Of a stretch of DNA of 64,000 bases, positions 23,608 to 36,194 are shown in pieces; position 1 is the stretch's first letter, and each line of letters starts with the position of its first letter. A program made the position numbers and the translations under genes. The notes under the pieces are model-generated. The model worked only from the letters and a program-made list of their open reading frames with translations. It searched no databases and was not told where the DNA came from. Source of the DNA: Heterodera schachtii (Eukaryota > Nematoda > Chromadorea > Rhabditida > Heteroderidae); contig SIJG01000027.1 in assembly GCA_023374025.1 (NCBI GenBank), positions 555,252-619,251 on the forward strand, given 5' to 3'.

Positions 23608-24166
23608 TTTTTCAACTTTTAAAACTTTTGTAGGGTATACAAAAATGCAGTTCAAACTGAAAAAAAATTTTTTTTGAAAAAATAAATAAAAATATTTAAA
23701 AATGAACATGTTAAAAAATTTAATTTGTTAACAAATATCAGAGTTTTTTTTAATTAATAATATTCATTAAATTTTAAATTTAAAGAAAGAAAATCAAAAA
23801 GAAAGTTTGGCATAATTATTAAAAAGAATGAAAAATAAGCAAATAAAAATTATGAATGATTTAGAAAAAAAATAAAAAAATATTTTGTAATATTGCTAAA
23901 AAAAAGTTTTCAAATAAAGGGCTTAGAAATTACCGAAAAAATGTGAATAATCAGATAAAATAACTAAAAAAATTAAATCTCAATACCATAAAATTTGCCT
24001 AAAATTGCTATTTTTGTTGAATTAATTAATCATAAAAATTTAAGTTGGAACAATATATTAGTTGTTAAAATATAATTGAATAAATTGAAAACTCTAAGAA
24101 AAAGAAAGCCCTAAATTTCAAAATTTTTTATTGCAATAAAAAAATTGAAAAAAAAATAATAGTTAA

Positions 24167-24338
24167 TTCTAAAAGAAAATTTTTATAAAAATATGTTATA
24201 GCTGACAACCTAAAAATTCAACTACAATTTTAGTGTCCATTATAAAAAAAATGAAAATTTCCATTTATCAACATTGAATGTGCCAATAGTTTGTGCCGTT
24301 ATCAGCCCAACTCCAAATAGAGGCAAATCCAAGCAGTT
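24167..24338 (+). repeat. Direct repeat, copy 2 of 22300-22475
   Basis: See copy 1. This copy lies inside the tandem duplication, so a third copy exists at 29034-29205. Confidence 0.75.
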
Positions 24339-24513
24339 GATTCATTGAAAAAAAAAGTGGGATGAAAATTATTCTTGAAAAAATTACAGTGCCACGGGTG
24401 AAATTTCTGTTCATGTCTGAATTTTGAATTTTTTCTTATGGCGAAAAACTGGAAAGAGGAAGTTGGGTAAAATTATTTTTTCGTGAAATTTTTGAGATTT
24501 TAAAAGGTGCTAG

Positions 24514-24580
24514 GTCGTTGCGTGAAAACCGCAAAAATGATGACGTCACAAAAAGGGCGTTGCGCGAAAACCGCAAAAAT
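24514..24580 (+). promoter_or_regulatory. Paired GC-rich words around a CRE palindrome
   Basis: CGTTGCGTGAAAACCGCAAA and CGTTGCGCGAAAACCGCAAA occur 43 bp apart, with a perfect TGACGTCA palindrome at 24541-24548 between them. TGACGTCA is the classical CREB/ATF binding octamer. Here it probably sits in a repeat, because no gene follows, so function is not implied. It is duplicated at 29381-29447. Confidence 0.45.
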
Positions 24581-24723
24581 TTTATAATTAATTTATTTAA
24601 AATGTTTTTAAGCAAATTAATTAAATAAAATTATTTTATAATTAATTTATTAAAAAATATTATTAAGTAATTGAATAAAAATGTTATGATTAATTTTTAA
24701 AGTAAATCTCTAATAAATATAAT

Positions 24724-24887
24724 TAGAGATCGGACTTTTAGGCATAAAAATTTCTTAAATAGGCACCTAAAATAGGCACGAAAAAAGTTCAAGCTAGAAG
24801 CTTTAAACAAGTTAAAAACTCGTTTTTCGAGCATATTAGGCCGTAAAGCTAGCAAAAAAAGGCATATGCCTCAAAAGCCGGTCTATA
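24724..24887 (+). mobile_element. Complete 164-bp hAT-type MITE, TAGGCAC theme, 8-bp TSD
   Basis: The left end TAGAGATCGGACTTTTAGGC and right end GCCTCAAAAGCCGGTCTATA are imperfect inverted repeats. Exact 8-bp duplications AATATAAT flank them (24716-24723 and 24888-24895). The interior reiterates AGGCA words (AGGCATAAAA, AGGCACC, AGGCACG, AGGCCG, AGGCATATGCC). The terminus is related to those at 41956, which adjoins a hAT transposase remnant, and at 50526. Confidence 0.88.
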
Positions 24888-25091
24888 AATATAATCAAAC
24901 ATTCAGTCCCCATTTATTTAAAGAGTATAAGCCATATTTTATTCATTCTCTAGGATAATTTTTTAATAAAAAATTTTTAAATAGTTTAAATCATATCAGA
25001 AAGAGCAAATTCTGTCTCTGCAAAAGATTTTACACATATATTTTATTATTGAGAAAAATTTGCTGAATAATATTTAAAAAAAATAAATTAT

Positions 25092-25165
25092 ATTTGATTA
25101 CATTTTTAAATAAATTATAAAATAATTTTATTTGATTACATTTTTAAATAAATTAATTATAAATA
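25092..25165 (+). repeat. 38-bp unit in tandem, two copies
   Basis: ATTTGATTACATTTTTAAAT begins at 25092 and again at 25130. Duplicated at about 29959-30032. Confidence 0.75.
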
Positions 25166-26960
25166 TATCTAATTTAAAAACCAAAATCATAATTTAAGTA
25201 GAAAAATTTATTACATTTGGATAGTTAATTAATAATTTGAAATGTTTGTCAAAAATAAAAATATAAATAATGATAAAAATTTATTTATAAACACAAAAAA
25301 GTCCTAAAACCTTGATCAAAAAGCTTTATTAACTAATAATATTCTTCAAAAATTTCAAATGAACATTTACAAAAATTTTAAAGTCTATAAATACAATATG
25401 TGGTGAGTCGAAGTTACAAAAGTATCAATGATAATTATATTTAATTTTAATTATTATTTAATATTACATCAATCAATAATAATATATTAATGGTGCATTT
25501 TAGTAGAGATATACAGTAAGAAAAAATATTAAATTAAATTAAACATTTTTTAATAATGATTATTGGCTGTGAAAATAAAGAAAAACTTCATAGGTATATT
25601 TTATTTACATGAGTGAGACTTAATGAAAATAAATAAAAATCTAAAATAAAGAAAAAAAATTTTTTCACTATTAGTAAAAAATTAAACCTAATTATTAAAA
25701 AATAAATATTAAACTAATTCAATATTCACCTATTTACTAATAAAAATAATTTAAATAATTAAAATTTTTTTATGATATATGAAGAAAATACACCATAATG
25801 GTTTATAAACCACAGAAACACCACTTGTTAGCTAATCAGCATTAAATAAATGTATTTTGATGCAATCCAAATTTATTTACAACCTCAAAAGAAGTATTAA
25901 TTATTATTTAAAAGGTTTTACAATGAATATTCAAATTAAATATTTTAAAAAATCGCAAATCATTTCAAACATAACTTATAATCTATTTAATTTTAAAAAA
26001 TCTCAAAAAATAGGCATTAATCAAAGAATAGTTGTCGGAAATTAATAAATTAATAAAATTTTCGATATAAAATCAAACAATATTATGAAAATAATCAAAA
26101 TAATATGGAATGAAATGAAGAAAATTCAAAAATTTTTAATATTTAAATACATAATTTAAATTTAATTTTAACAATTAGAAAATATTTTTTGAAAAATTAT
26201 AATATCAAAAATTTTTTAACATTTATATCGACTATTTCTGTCACTTTATAATATAATAAAAATTTCGAAAACTAAAAAACATCCTTTGGTTACAAAGTCA
26301 ATAATTATGAAAAGCACTAAAATTATGCGGTCGCTTCACGCACTCTCTGAAATATAATGCTGTTCGAAAGTCTCGGTCTCGACTCAAAAGTCTCAGTTTT
26401 TTTTGTTTTGTAAAATTAAAAAATTTATAAAATTAATATGTTTGAGAACTTTTTCTTATGACAATATGAACTGAATAAGATAATCAGCATTTTCAAAATG
26501 CATATTACAATCCTTTCTATAATAAAAACAGTACTTTAACACTGTTAATCTAACCATTTACCAATAGTTTTTGAATAATTTAAAAAAATACACTTCACTG
26601 GACTACAATTTATAATGCAATAAAAAATACTTATTGAAACAAAATAATGTATTTTGTGGAAATACGCTATTTGAAACAATAATTAATCTCTTCCCTTAAA
26701 AAATCAGTCCACATGTCTAATGAAGCGCGCCATTGGCTCTACCATTTCAAAATAAATTATTAAATATTTTGTCATTAACCTAAATGAAAACATTTCAATT
26801 TTAATATTTAATATTTAACCGCAGTTTCAATCCATGAATGATAAACGAGAGAATTAATTATCACTAAAAATTCAAATACCTAAAAAAATAAAACAGTCAT
26901 TTATAAATAAGTTCAATAAATATACTTTAATTTATACATAAGTATTAAGTTATAGGTGAT

Positions 26961-27010
26961 TCATCTGCAATAACAAATCGACCTTTCCTCGATTGGTATT
27001 CTAAATTATA
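26961..27010 (+). repeat. Scrap of the CATCTGCAAGAACAAA repeat
   Basis: TCATCTGCAATAACAAATCG followed by a GATTGGTATTC phrase resembles the arms at 58450-58853. Diverged. The duplicate is at 31828-31877. Confidence 0.35.
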
Positions 27011-27917
27011 ATTTTAATTTTCTAGATTTTATTGACTTTAGCTAAAAAGAAAACTTTATTATTAATATTCATTTAAAATATTGAAATACCAACCATTAAT
27101 TTCGAAACCCAAATTTTACACCATATCAAGATAGTTTTAAAAAGAATATGTAATAAATCTAATTTAAATATAAAAATTTAAGATTAATTTGTTATTATTA
27201 GTTCCTAATTAAATAAATTTTTATAAAAAAAATTTCTTATTAATTATTAATTTCAAATTTTCGGCCATTAATAAAAAGATATCAAGCTTAAGAAAGTATA
27301 TTAAAGAAAAAAAAGCAGTAACAAATGTAATAAAATATAAACTCGACTGATTGAATTAATTTAAAATAAATTTAAACAAATAAATTTTTATTAATTAAAT
27401 AAATACAAAAAGACAATTAAAATAAATCGTAATTACAAATTAGAAAGAGACAAAATTCAATATTCAATATTCGTTATTTGTTATTCTTATTATTTTTTTT
27501 TAATCTTTTGCGTCATTTACGCATTACAAATTGAAGATCTATTAAAAATGATAAAAAAAGTTCAAAAGGTTTTATTTCAAAACTTTAAGAGAATTTGATA
27601 TAATTACATGATATTAATCTTTTAATTTATTTTCCTAATTTTATACTATTTCTTTCTAATGTTAATTAGGTAATATTAAAAAAAGAATATTCTATTTTCT
27701 ATTTTACGATAATAAATTCAACTTAAGTAATTAGACCAGCAGAATGGATCCGACACAATACTAATTACTATTGAAAATATAACAAACTAAAAACATTTTT
27801 TAGAAATCTTACATAAATACTTTTTTTTTATTTCAAAGAGACAGAATAAAAAAGCATTTTAAATTTCAAATAGAAAAAAATGTTTTAATGGCAACTTTAA
27901 TCTTTTCAAATGTAAAA

Positions 27918-30900
27918 TTTTGGTATCTGTTTTTTGAAAAAAAAATTGATTTTTTAGGGATACATTTTCAAAAAAAATTTTGAATTTTTCACGAAGATTT
28001 CTATAAATTCTCAAAATATGAAAAAATGAAATATATAAGAAAAAATTGCAAAATTTTGGATTTTTTTGGGGTATCTAAATAATTTTCCTTAAAAAATCCT
28101 CAAAAATTGCAAAATATGTACAAAAAAATGCGAAAAAGCCCACAATATGTATAAAAATATGTACATATATAATATGTAGAAAAACCCCGAAATATGTAAA
28201 TAAAATTCCCAACTTTTGTTCGCAAACACAAAAAAGAAAGTGTTTTTCCTACTAATTAGAGCATGGAGAAGCCAGGAAAAAAATATGTATTTACATAAAA
28301 TTAGCAGCCCTAATAATTATTGTAATATAGAAGTAAAATTCTATAAGAAAATCGTTCTCAATTTCGAACCCCGGACCCGAACTCGAACCAAAAGTCGAAA
28401 ATCCAAAATTTTCGAAATTAGGTTTTTTCTTAAAAATCGGTTTAGATTTTCACTGACGCATTTTCTACTGACGCTTTTTCAACTTTTAAAACTTTTGTAG
28501 GGTATACAAAAATGCAGTTCAAACTGAAAAAAATTTTTTTTTGAAAAAATAAATAAAAATATTTAAAAATGAACATGTTAAAAAATTTAATTTGTTAACA
28601 AATATCAGAGTTTTTTTTAATTAATAATATTCATTAAATTTTAAATTTAAAGAAAGAAAATCAAAAAGAAAGTTTGGCATAATTATTAAAAAGAATGAAA
28701 AATAAGCAAATAAAAATTATGAATGATTTAGAAAAAAAATAAAAAAATATTTTGTAATATTGCTAAAAAAAAGTTTTCAAATAAAGGGCTTAGAAATTAC
28801 CGAAAAAATGTGAATAATCAGATAAAATAACTAAAAAAATTAAATCTCAATACCATAAAATTTGCCTAAAATTGCTATTTTTGTTGAATTAATTAATCAT
28901 AAAAATTTAAGTTGGAACAATATATTAGTTGTTAAAATATAATTGAATAAATTGAAAACTCTAAGAAAAAGAAAGCCCTAAATTTCAAAATTTTTTATTG
29001 CAATAAAAAAATTGAAAAAAAAATAATAGTTAATTCTAAAAGAAAATTTTTATAAAAATATGTTATAGCTGACAACCTAAAAATTCAACTACAATTTTAG
29101 TGTCCATTATAAAAAAAATGAAAATTTCCATTTATCAACATTGAATGTGCCAATAGTTTGTGCCGTTATCAGCCCAACTCCAAATAGAGGCAAATCCAAG
29201 CAGTTGATTCATTGAAAAAAAAAGTGGGATGAAAATTATTCTTGAAAAAATTACAGTGCCACGGGTGAAATTTCTGTTCATGTCTGAATTTTGAATTTTT
29301 TCTTATGGCGAAAAACTGGAAAGAGGAAGTTGGGTAAAATTATTTTTTCGTGAAATTTTTGAGATTTTAAAAGGTGCTAGGTCGTTGCGTGAAAACCGCA
29401 AAAATGATGACGTCACAAAAAGGGCGTTGCGCGAAAACCGCAAAAATTTTATAATTAATTTATTTAAAATGTTTTTAAGCAAATTAATTAAATAAAATTA
29501 TTTTATAATTAATTTATTAAAAAATATTATTAAGTAATTGAATAAAAATGTTATGATTAATTTTTAAAGTAAATCTCTAATAAATATAATTAGAGATCGG
29601 ACTTTTAGGCATAAAAATTTCTTAAATAGGCACCTAAAATAGGCACGAAAAAAGTTCAAGCTAGAAGCTTTAAACAAGTTAAAAACTCGTTTTTCGAGCA
29701 TATTAGGCCGTAAAGCTAGCAAAAAAAGGCATATGCCTCAAAAGCCGGTCTATAAATATAATCAAACATTCAGTCCCCATTTATTTAAAGAGTATAAGCC
29801 ATATTTTATTCATTCTCTAGGATAATTTTTTAATAAAAAATTTTTAAATAGTTTAAATCATATCAGAAAGAGCAAATTCTGTCTCTGCAAAAGATTTTAC
29901 ACATATATTTTATTATTGAGAAAAATTTGCTGAATAATATTTAAAAAAAATAAATTATATTTGATTACATTTTTAAATAAATTATAAAATAATTTTATTT
30001 GATTACATTTTTAAATAAATTAATTATAAATATATCTAATTTAAAAACCAAAATCATAATTTAAGTAGAAAAATTTATTACATTTGGATAGTTAATTAAT
30101 AATTTGAAATGTTTGTCAAAAATAAAAATATAAATAATGATAAAAATTTATTTATAAACACAAAAAAGTCCTAAAACCTTGATCAAAAAGCTTTATTAAC
30201 TAATAATATTCTTCAAAAATTTCAAATGAACATTTACAAAAATTTTAAAGTCTATAAATACAATATGTGGTGAGTCGAAGTTACAAAAGTATCAATGATA
30301 ATTATATTTAATTTTAATTATTATTTAATATTACATCAATCAATAATAATATATTAATGGTGCATTTTAGTAGAGATATACAGTAAGAAAAAATATTAAA
30401 TTAAATTAAACATTTTTTAATAATGATTATTGGCTGTGAAAATAAAGAAAAACTTCATAGGTATATTTTATTTACATGAGTGAGACTTAATGAAAATAAA
30501 TAAAAATCTAAAATAAAGAAAAAAAATTTTTTCACTATTAGTAAAAAATTAAACCTAATTATTAAAAAATAAATATTAAACTAATTCAATATTCACCTAT
30601 TTACTAATAAAAATAATTTAAATAATTAAAATTTTTTTATGATATATGAAGAAAATACACCATAATGGTTTATAAACCACAGAAACACCACTTGTTAGCT
30701 AATCAGCATTAAATAAATGTATTTTGATGCAATCCAAATTTATTTACAACCTCAAAAGAAGTATTAATTATTATTTAAAAGGTTTTACAATGAATATTCA
30801 AATTAAATATTTTAAAAAATCGCAAATCATTTCAAACATAACTTATAATCTATTTAATTTTAAAAAATCTCAAAAAATAGGCATTAATCAAAGAATAGTT

Positions 30901-32784
30901 GTCGGAAATTAATAAATTAATAAAATTTTCGATATAAAATCAAACAATATTATGAAAATAATCAAAATAATATGGAATGAAATGAAGAAAATTCAAAAAT
31001 TTTTAATATTTAAATACATAATTTAAATTTAATTTTAACAATTAGAAAATATTTTTTGAAAAATTATAATATCAAAAATTTTTTAACATTTATATCGACT
31101 ATTTCTGTCACTTTATAATATAATAAAAATTTCGAAAACTAAAAAACATCCTTTGGTTACAAAGTCAATAATTATGAAAAGCACTAAAATTATGCGGTCG
31201 CTTCACGCACTCTCTGAAATATAATGCTGTTCGAAAGTCTCGGTCTCGACTCAAAAGTCTCAGTTTTTTTTGTTTTGTAAAATTAAAAAATTTATAAAAT
31301 TAATATGTTTGAGAACTTTTTCTTATGACAATATGAACTGAATAAGATAATCAGCATTTTCAAAATGCATATTACAATCCTTTCTATAATAAAAACAGTA
31401 CTTTAACACTGTTAATCTAACCATTTACCAATAGTTTTTGAATAATTTAAAAAAATACACTTCACTGGACTACAATTTATAATGCAATAAAAAATACTTA
31501 TTGAAACAAAATAATGTATTTTGTGGAAATACGCTATTTGAAACAATAATTAATCTCTTCCCTTAAAAAATCAGTCCACATGTCTAATGAAGCGCGCCAT
31601 TGGCTCTATCATTTCAAAATAAATTATTAAATATTTTGTCATTAACCTAAATGAAAACATTTCAATTTTAATATTTAATATTTAACCGCAGTTTCAATCC
31701 ATGAATGATAAACGAGAGAATTAATTATCACTAAAAATTCAAATACCTAAAAAAATAAAACAGTCATTTATAAATAAGTTCAATAAATATACTTTAATTT
31801 ATACATAAGTATTAAGTTATAGGTGATTCATCTGCAATAACAAATCGACCTTTCCTCGATTGGTATTCTAAATTATAATTTTAATTTTCTAGATTTTATT
31901 GACTTTAGCTAAAAAGAAAACTTTATTATTAATATTCATTTAAAATATTGAAATACCAACCATTAATTTCGAAACCCAAATTTTACACCATATCAAGATA
32001 GTTTTAAAAAGAATATGTAATAAATCTAATTTAAATATAAAAATTTAAGATTAATTTGTTATTATTAGTTCCTAATTAAATAAATTTTTATAAAAAAAAT
32101 TTCTTATTAATTATTAATTTCAAATTTTCGGCCATTAATAAAAAGATATCAAGCTTAAGAAAGTATATTAAAGAAAAAAAAGCAGTAACAAATGTAATAA
32201 AATATAAACTCGACTGATTGAATTAATTTAAAATAAATTTAAACAAATAAATTTTTATTAATTAAATAAATACAAAAAGACAATTAAAATAAATCGTAAT
32301 TACAAATTAGAAAGAGACAAAATTCAATATTCAATATTCGTTATTTGTTATTCTTATTATTTTTTTTTAATCTTTTGCGTCATTTACGCATTACAAATTG
32401 AAGATCTATTAAAAATGATAAAAAAAGTTCAAAAGGTTTTATTTCAAAACTTTAAGAGAATTTGATATAATTACATGATATTAATCTTTTAATTTATTTT
32501 CCTAATTTTATACTATTTCTTTCTAATGTTAATTAGGTAATATTAAAAAAAGAATATTCTATTTTCTATTTTACGATAATAAATTCAACTTAAGTAATTA
32601 GACCAGCAGAATGGATCCGACACAATACTAATTACTATTGAAAATATAACAAACTAAAAACATTTTTTAGAAATCTTACATAAATACTTTTTTTTTATTT
32701 CAAAGAGACAGAATAAAAAAGCATTTTAAATTTCAAATAGAAAAAAATGTTTTAATGGCAACTTTAATCTTTTCAAATGTAAAA
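27918..32784 (+). repeat. Tandem duplication, unit 2 (4,867 bp)
   Basis: Near-identical to 23051-27917. It begins within the MITE (27918-28312 is the right part only, with the right-hand ATAATTAT at 28313-28320) and ends at 32784, after which single-copy sequence resumes. It carries duplicate copies of every repeat listed for unit 1. The 94- and 62-codon frames at 28216 and 30724 are exact duplicates of non-genes. Confidence 0.95.
29591..29754 (+). mobile_element. Duplicate of the 164-bp TAGGCAC-type MITE
   Basis: Same element and the same flanking AATATAAT octamers as at 24724-24887. It was copied by the tandem duplication and is not an independent insertion. Confidence 0.88.
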
Positions 32785-33289
32785 TATGCAATTGTAACAA
32801 AAATCAAATTTTAAAAATTAAAGAATATACAAAAAAGAGACTCTGATAATTGAATAAACTATTAAAAATACTGAAGAAAACAATTATTCTAAAAATGAAT
32901 TCTTTCATTTTTTGAATGTTTTTAATAAAAATAATTAAAATATTCGAATATTAAGAGTCATAAAAAAAGTTAATCAACAAGATTAAAAAAAAGAAAACAT
33001 TTGGAGTTAATTAAGCAATTCAATGAAGCTAATATTAAAAAAATAAATAAAATATATAAAAATTATATTGTTCATAAAAATAATATAGAAAATCGTATAT
33101 TTTATTTCAATTAACTTAACGATTAAAAAATGCGTTTTAATTCATAACAAATTAATTAACATAAACAATGGTAAAAGTTTTCATTAATGAGGCCAATATT
33201 TTACTTGAAAATAATTAATTTAAGATTGTACATAAAACTTCAATATCTTGCAGTCAAAATAATTTGACCAGAACTTTTTTTAAAACTCG
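32785..33289. other. AT-rich DNA, no gene seen
   Basis: Single-copy A-rich sequence right of the duplication. Confidence 0.55.
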
Positions 33290-33380
33290 ATAAAATTTTT
33301 TGAAATTTTAAAGGTAAATAAAAAATTCTTAGGTTATCGAATGATATTAATGAACTTTGGCTCAATTGCATTTTATGACT
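33290..33380 (-). repeat. Single-arm fragment of the palindromic MITE
   Basis: CTCGATAAAATTTTTTGAAA followed by TTCTTAGGTTATCGAATGAT is a diverged copy of the palindrome arm at about 10660-10760. Confidence 0.55.
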
Positions 33381-34634
33381 TGAAAATTCCACATTTATTT
33401 TTAATTTTTGGGTTTTTATTTGCCATGAATAACAAAAATAAATGTGTTTTGTCAGCGAAATTAATCAGATGAAACTAAACGCGTATTATTTATAGAATTC
33501 TAATAAATGATTTTTTTTTTATTCACTTTCGGCAACGATTTCAAAAATAAAATATTTTTAACGGTCTGGGAATAGCGAAAATGATAACAAAATAATATAA
33601 AAATTTAAACTAGTGTATCTAAATATGATCGAAGCATCACTTTGTCCTCAGTTAAATCAATTTCTTAAAGTTCCATAATATTCTACGGGTTCGGGTTAAT
33701 TCTGAAAATTATTTTTTTGTTGGCCAATTTTTGTGACATGGGAGCACAGCAACAGGATGTAAATTTTACGAAAATGCTGATTTTTCGAGAGTCAAGAAAC
33801 GAATGATTTCTGAACCTTTTACGAATTCTTAACTGAAAATTACGAATTTTTTTGTACATGTATTTCTTTTCCTATACTTTTTCAGAACCGTGGTGTTAAT
33901 TCTCAAATTTTTCCAAAATTTTAGTACTTATACTTTTCTTTTTGAAGGTAGAAAATTCTAATAAAAAGCATTAAATTTTCTAGGTTTTTCTCTATTTTTA
34001 TAGCTTTTGGCACTAGAATTGAACCACATTAAAGTGATTTGTGAATTTTCAAACCTTTACGGTAATTTCCGAGGCCAAAAATCTTAATTTTTTAATAATG
34101 TATTTTTCTTTTTTTTTTGAACCTCATGCTGTAAAAAAAATTATGGAATTATTTTTGGGAAAAAAAATCTTTTATGGGGAGAGGGCTTTATTTTAGAGGG
34201 GGCTCTAATTCAATAAATATGGTATTTGTGTTGGTAGCATTATATAAATTTAGTCGAAAAACTTTAATTATCCAATACAATCATTCTAAATAGTGGATTG
34301 TTAATTATTAATCTGAATGAAAGTCCAAAAATAAACAAAAAAGTAAGTAATTAATAATTTTAATAAAAGGTGAAATCTAAAAAATTATTTTAAATATAAT
34401 TTAACAACAAAAAAATTAATATTAAATATCAAAAATACAAGCTAGCCTTTGAAAATTAATTAGAAAATTTAAAATTATAAATTTCTTCTTATTAAAAAAA
34501 ATTTAAATTTGGAAAAATATTACGTTACAATTATCGTCGTCATTGCCACGAGAAGTTCAAAAATAATCAACAATTCTCAAAATAATAAAAATATTCTTAA
34601 AAAGATAAAATTTTATCTCATAAAATTTCTTTTA
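33381..34634. other. Mixed AT-rich DNA with GC patches, no gene called
   Basis: 33480-34220 has more complex sequence than its surroundings, including GGGTTCGGGTTAATTC at 33688, GGGAGCACAGCAACAGG at 33740 and AGAGGGGGCTCT at 34194. No frame is coding-like. A B-box-like GTGGTTCAATTCTAG lies at about 34015-34030 on the minus strand without a convincing A box. Confidence 0.4.
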
Positions 34635-34637
34635 GGT

Positions 34638-36194
34638 TCATCGACTCGGATCGAAGATGGTCCTCGGCTTGCGCTCTCTGCCCGATCGTCTGGGCTCGCG
34701 TTGATCATTCGTCGGCACATTTTGCGGTTCGTCTTGCGCATCAATGTCCGGCTGATTTTCACCGTCCGTGTCCATCTCAGCTTGTTCAACCACTGACTGA
34801 TTTGAATCAGTTTCGGCACTTTCGCTGTCCGTGTCCGTTTCGTTGGATTTTAGCTGATCTAAGTGCCTTTTCCAAATTCCTCTTTTGGTTCTGACAAGGA
34901 AAAGTGATGGTGAGATTTGGCGCACAATTTCGCCTTCCATCCACTTAGTTCCGTCGCGGAAATTCCTGGCGAAAATCTTCTGGCCAATGTCGAATGACCT
35001 TTTCCAAGTGCCTCGATCAAAATTGTTTTTGACTCGGTCTCTGTAGTTGTCCACAACTTTTTGCTTTTCCTCCTTTTCTTCCCTTTTCTTTGGGTTGAAA
35101 ACCGGCTGGACCAAATCGAGTTTTGTCCTCAGTTCTCTGTTGAACATCATTTTTGCCGGTGATTGTCCTGTTGCCGAATGCGGTGTGATCCGATATTTCA
35201 GAAGAAATTGGTTTTTCGCGAGTTCGTTTTCCCAATTCTTCTCTTTTTTGTTGAGAAGCATTCCTTTCTTGAAGGTTTGGACGAATCGCTCCGCTTCTCC
35301 ATTGCTTTGCGGATGGTACGGCGCTGTGAGCGTGTGTGTGATGCCACGTTCTTCACAGAACTTCGCAAATTCCTTTGAAGTGAATTGCGGGCCGTTATCA
35401 CTGACGATTTGTAATGGAATTCCATGAGTCCATAACAAATTTCGAAGTGTCGAAATGGTCGCTGCGGTTGATGTGTTGGTCATCATAATCACCTCCAGCC
35501 ATTTCGTCTTTGCATCCACAACGATCAACCACATTTTTCCAAGAAATGGGCCACAAAAGTCGATGTGAAGCCTTTGCCATGGCACTTCTGGCACTTCCCA
35601 AGGGTGCAGCGGCACTTTTCTCATTTCCGAAGCATTTGTCTGGCAAATTTTGCATTGCTTACGAATTGCTTCGATTGTTGCCAAGAAGAGAGGCTTTTCA
35701 GGGTCGAAATGCACCAGGATGTCGTTTGAAGCCAACATTTCCTTGATCTCTCCGAAGGCTTTTTGTTGTTCCTTCCCCCAGTGCCATTCCTTTTCTGTCC
35801 GGCGAAGTTCATTCAATGGTTCCGAAACCGTCGCCAATGAAGGGATGAACTTTCCGTAATAGCCAACCATGCCGAGAAACGATTGAAGTTCTTTCAAATT
35901 TTCCGGTGCCGGCATTTTTTGAATTGCTTCCACCTTCTCTGGCGAAGTTCGAATTCCTTGCCGGTCGATTATGTGTCCCAAATAGACGATGCTTTCTTGC
36001 ATGAACGAGCATTTTTCCTTTTTTACTCGTAGTCCTGCCTTTTGAAGTCTTTGGAGAACGGCATCCAATCTCTTCAAATGTTCGGCATTGTTTGCAGCAG
36101 TGACGACGATGTCGTCCAAATACACTGCCACTCCGTCAATTCCGTAGAGAATTTCTTCCATCACCTGCTGGAATATCGCTGGTGCCGATGTCAC
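34638..36194 (-). pseudogene. pol: Gypsy pol, RT C-terminal half plus integrase (RNase H deleted)
   Basis: A frame of 518 codons. The RT catalytic motif YLDDIVV is at residues 25-31, followed by the RT thumb/connection (FLGMVGYYGKFIP, residues 107-119). The RNase H start (HFDPEKPLFLA) is cut at about residue 172 and joined in frame to KQCKICQ, the last two cysteines of the integrase zinc-binding domain. RNase H and the HH half of that domain are therefore missing. The integrase DDE triad is intact: D212 (HIDFCGPF), D266 (SDNGPQF) and E302 (NGEAERF), with D-35-E spacing. A charged acidic tail ends at IFDPSR. The apparent ATG is false: the frame is opened by a one-base loss at about 36191-36194, and the real reading continues from the upstream frame. 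It cannot make a working polyprotein. Confidence 0.92.

Larger units (their letters stand above)
23051..27917 (+). repeat. Tandem duplication, unit 1 (4,867 bp)
   Basis: The segment is repeated immediately downstream at 27918-32784. I saw only two differences, C26742 versus T31609 and one A/T change in the A/T run near 23661. The left breakpoint lies inside the hAT-type MITE, which is complete only in the left copy. There is at most one base of shared sequence at the breakpoints, so no transposon or long homology explains the duplication. Confidence 0.95.
24896..27917. other. AT-rich, A-skewed DNA within duplication unit 1
   Basis: No gene seen. It contains a 38-bp tandem pair (25092-25165), a decayed GTCTCGGTCTCGACTC relic (26355-26405) and a scrap related to the 58.5-kb inverted repeat (26961-27010). 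The 62-codon frame at 25857-26045 is K/N/I-rich chance coding. Confidence 0.5.

Noticed and set aside
23349..23633. 94-codon frame, present twice
   Set aside because: It starts inside a MITE, crosses its end and continues into repeat words. Its duplication at 28216 comes from the tandem duplication, not from conservation.
22300..24338. LTR retrotransposon bounded by the 22300 and 24167 direct repeats
   Set aside because: No target duplication, no TG...CA ends, no primer site, no polypurine tract and no coding inside.
34509..36012. Multiple short frames on both strands at 34.5-36.0 kb
   Set aside because: They are shadows of the pol frame on the minus strand in other frames.
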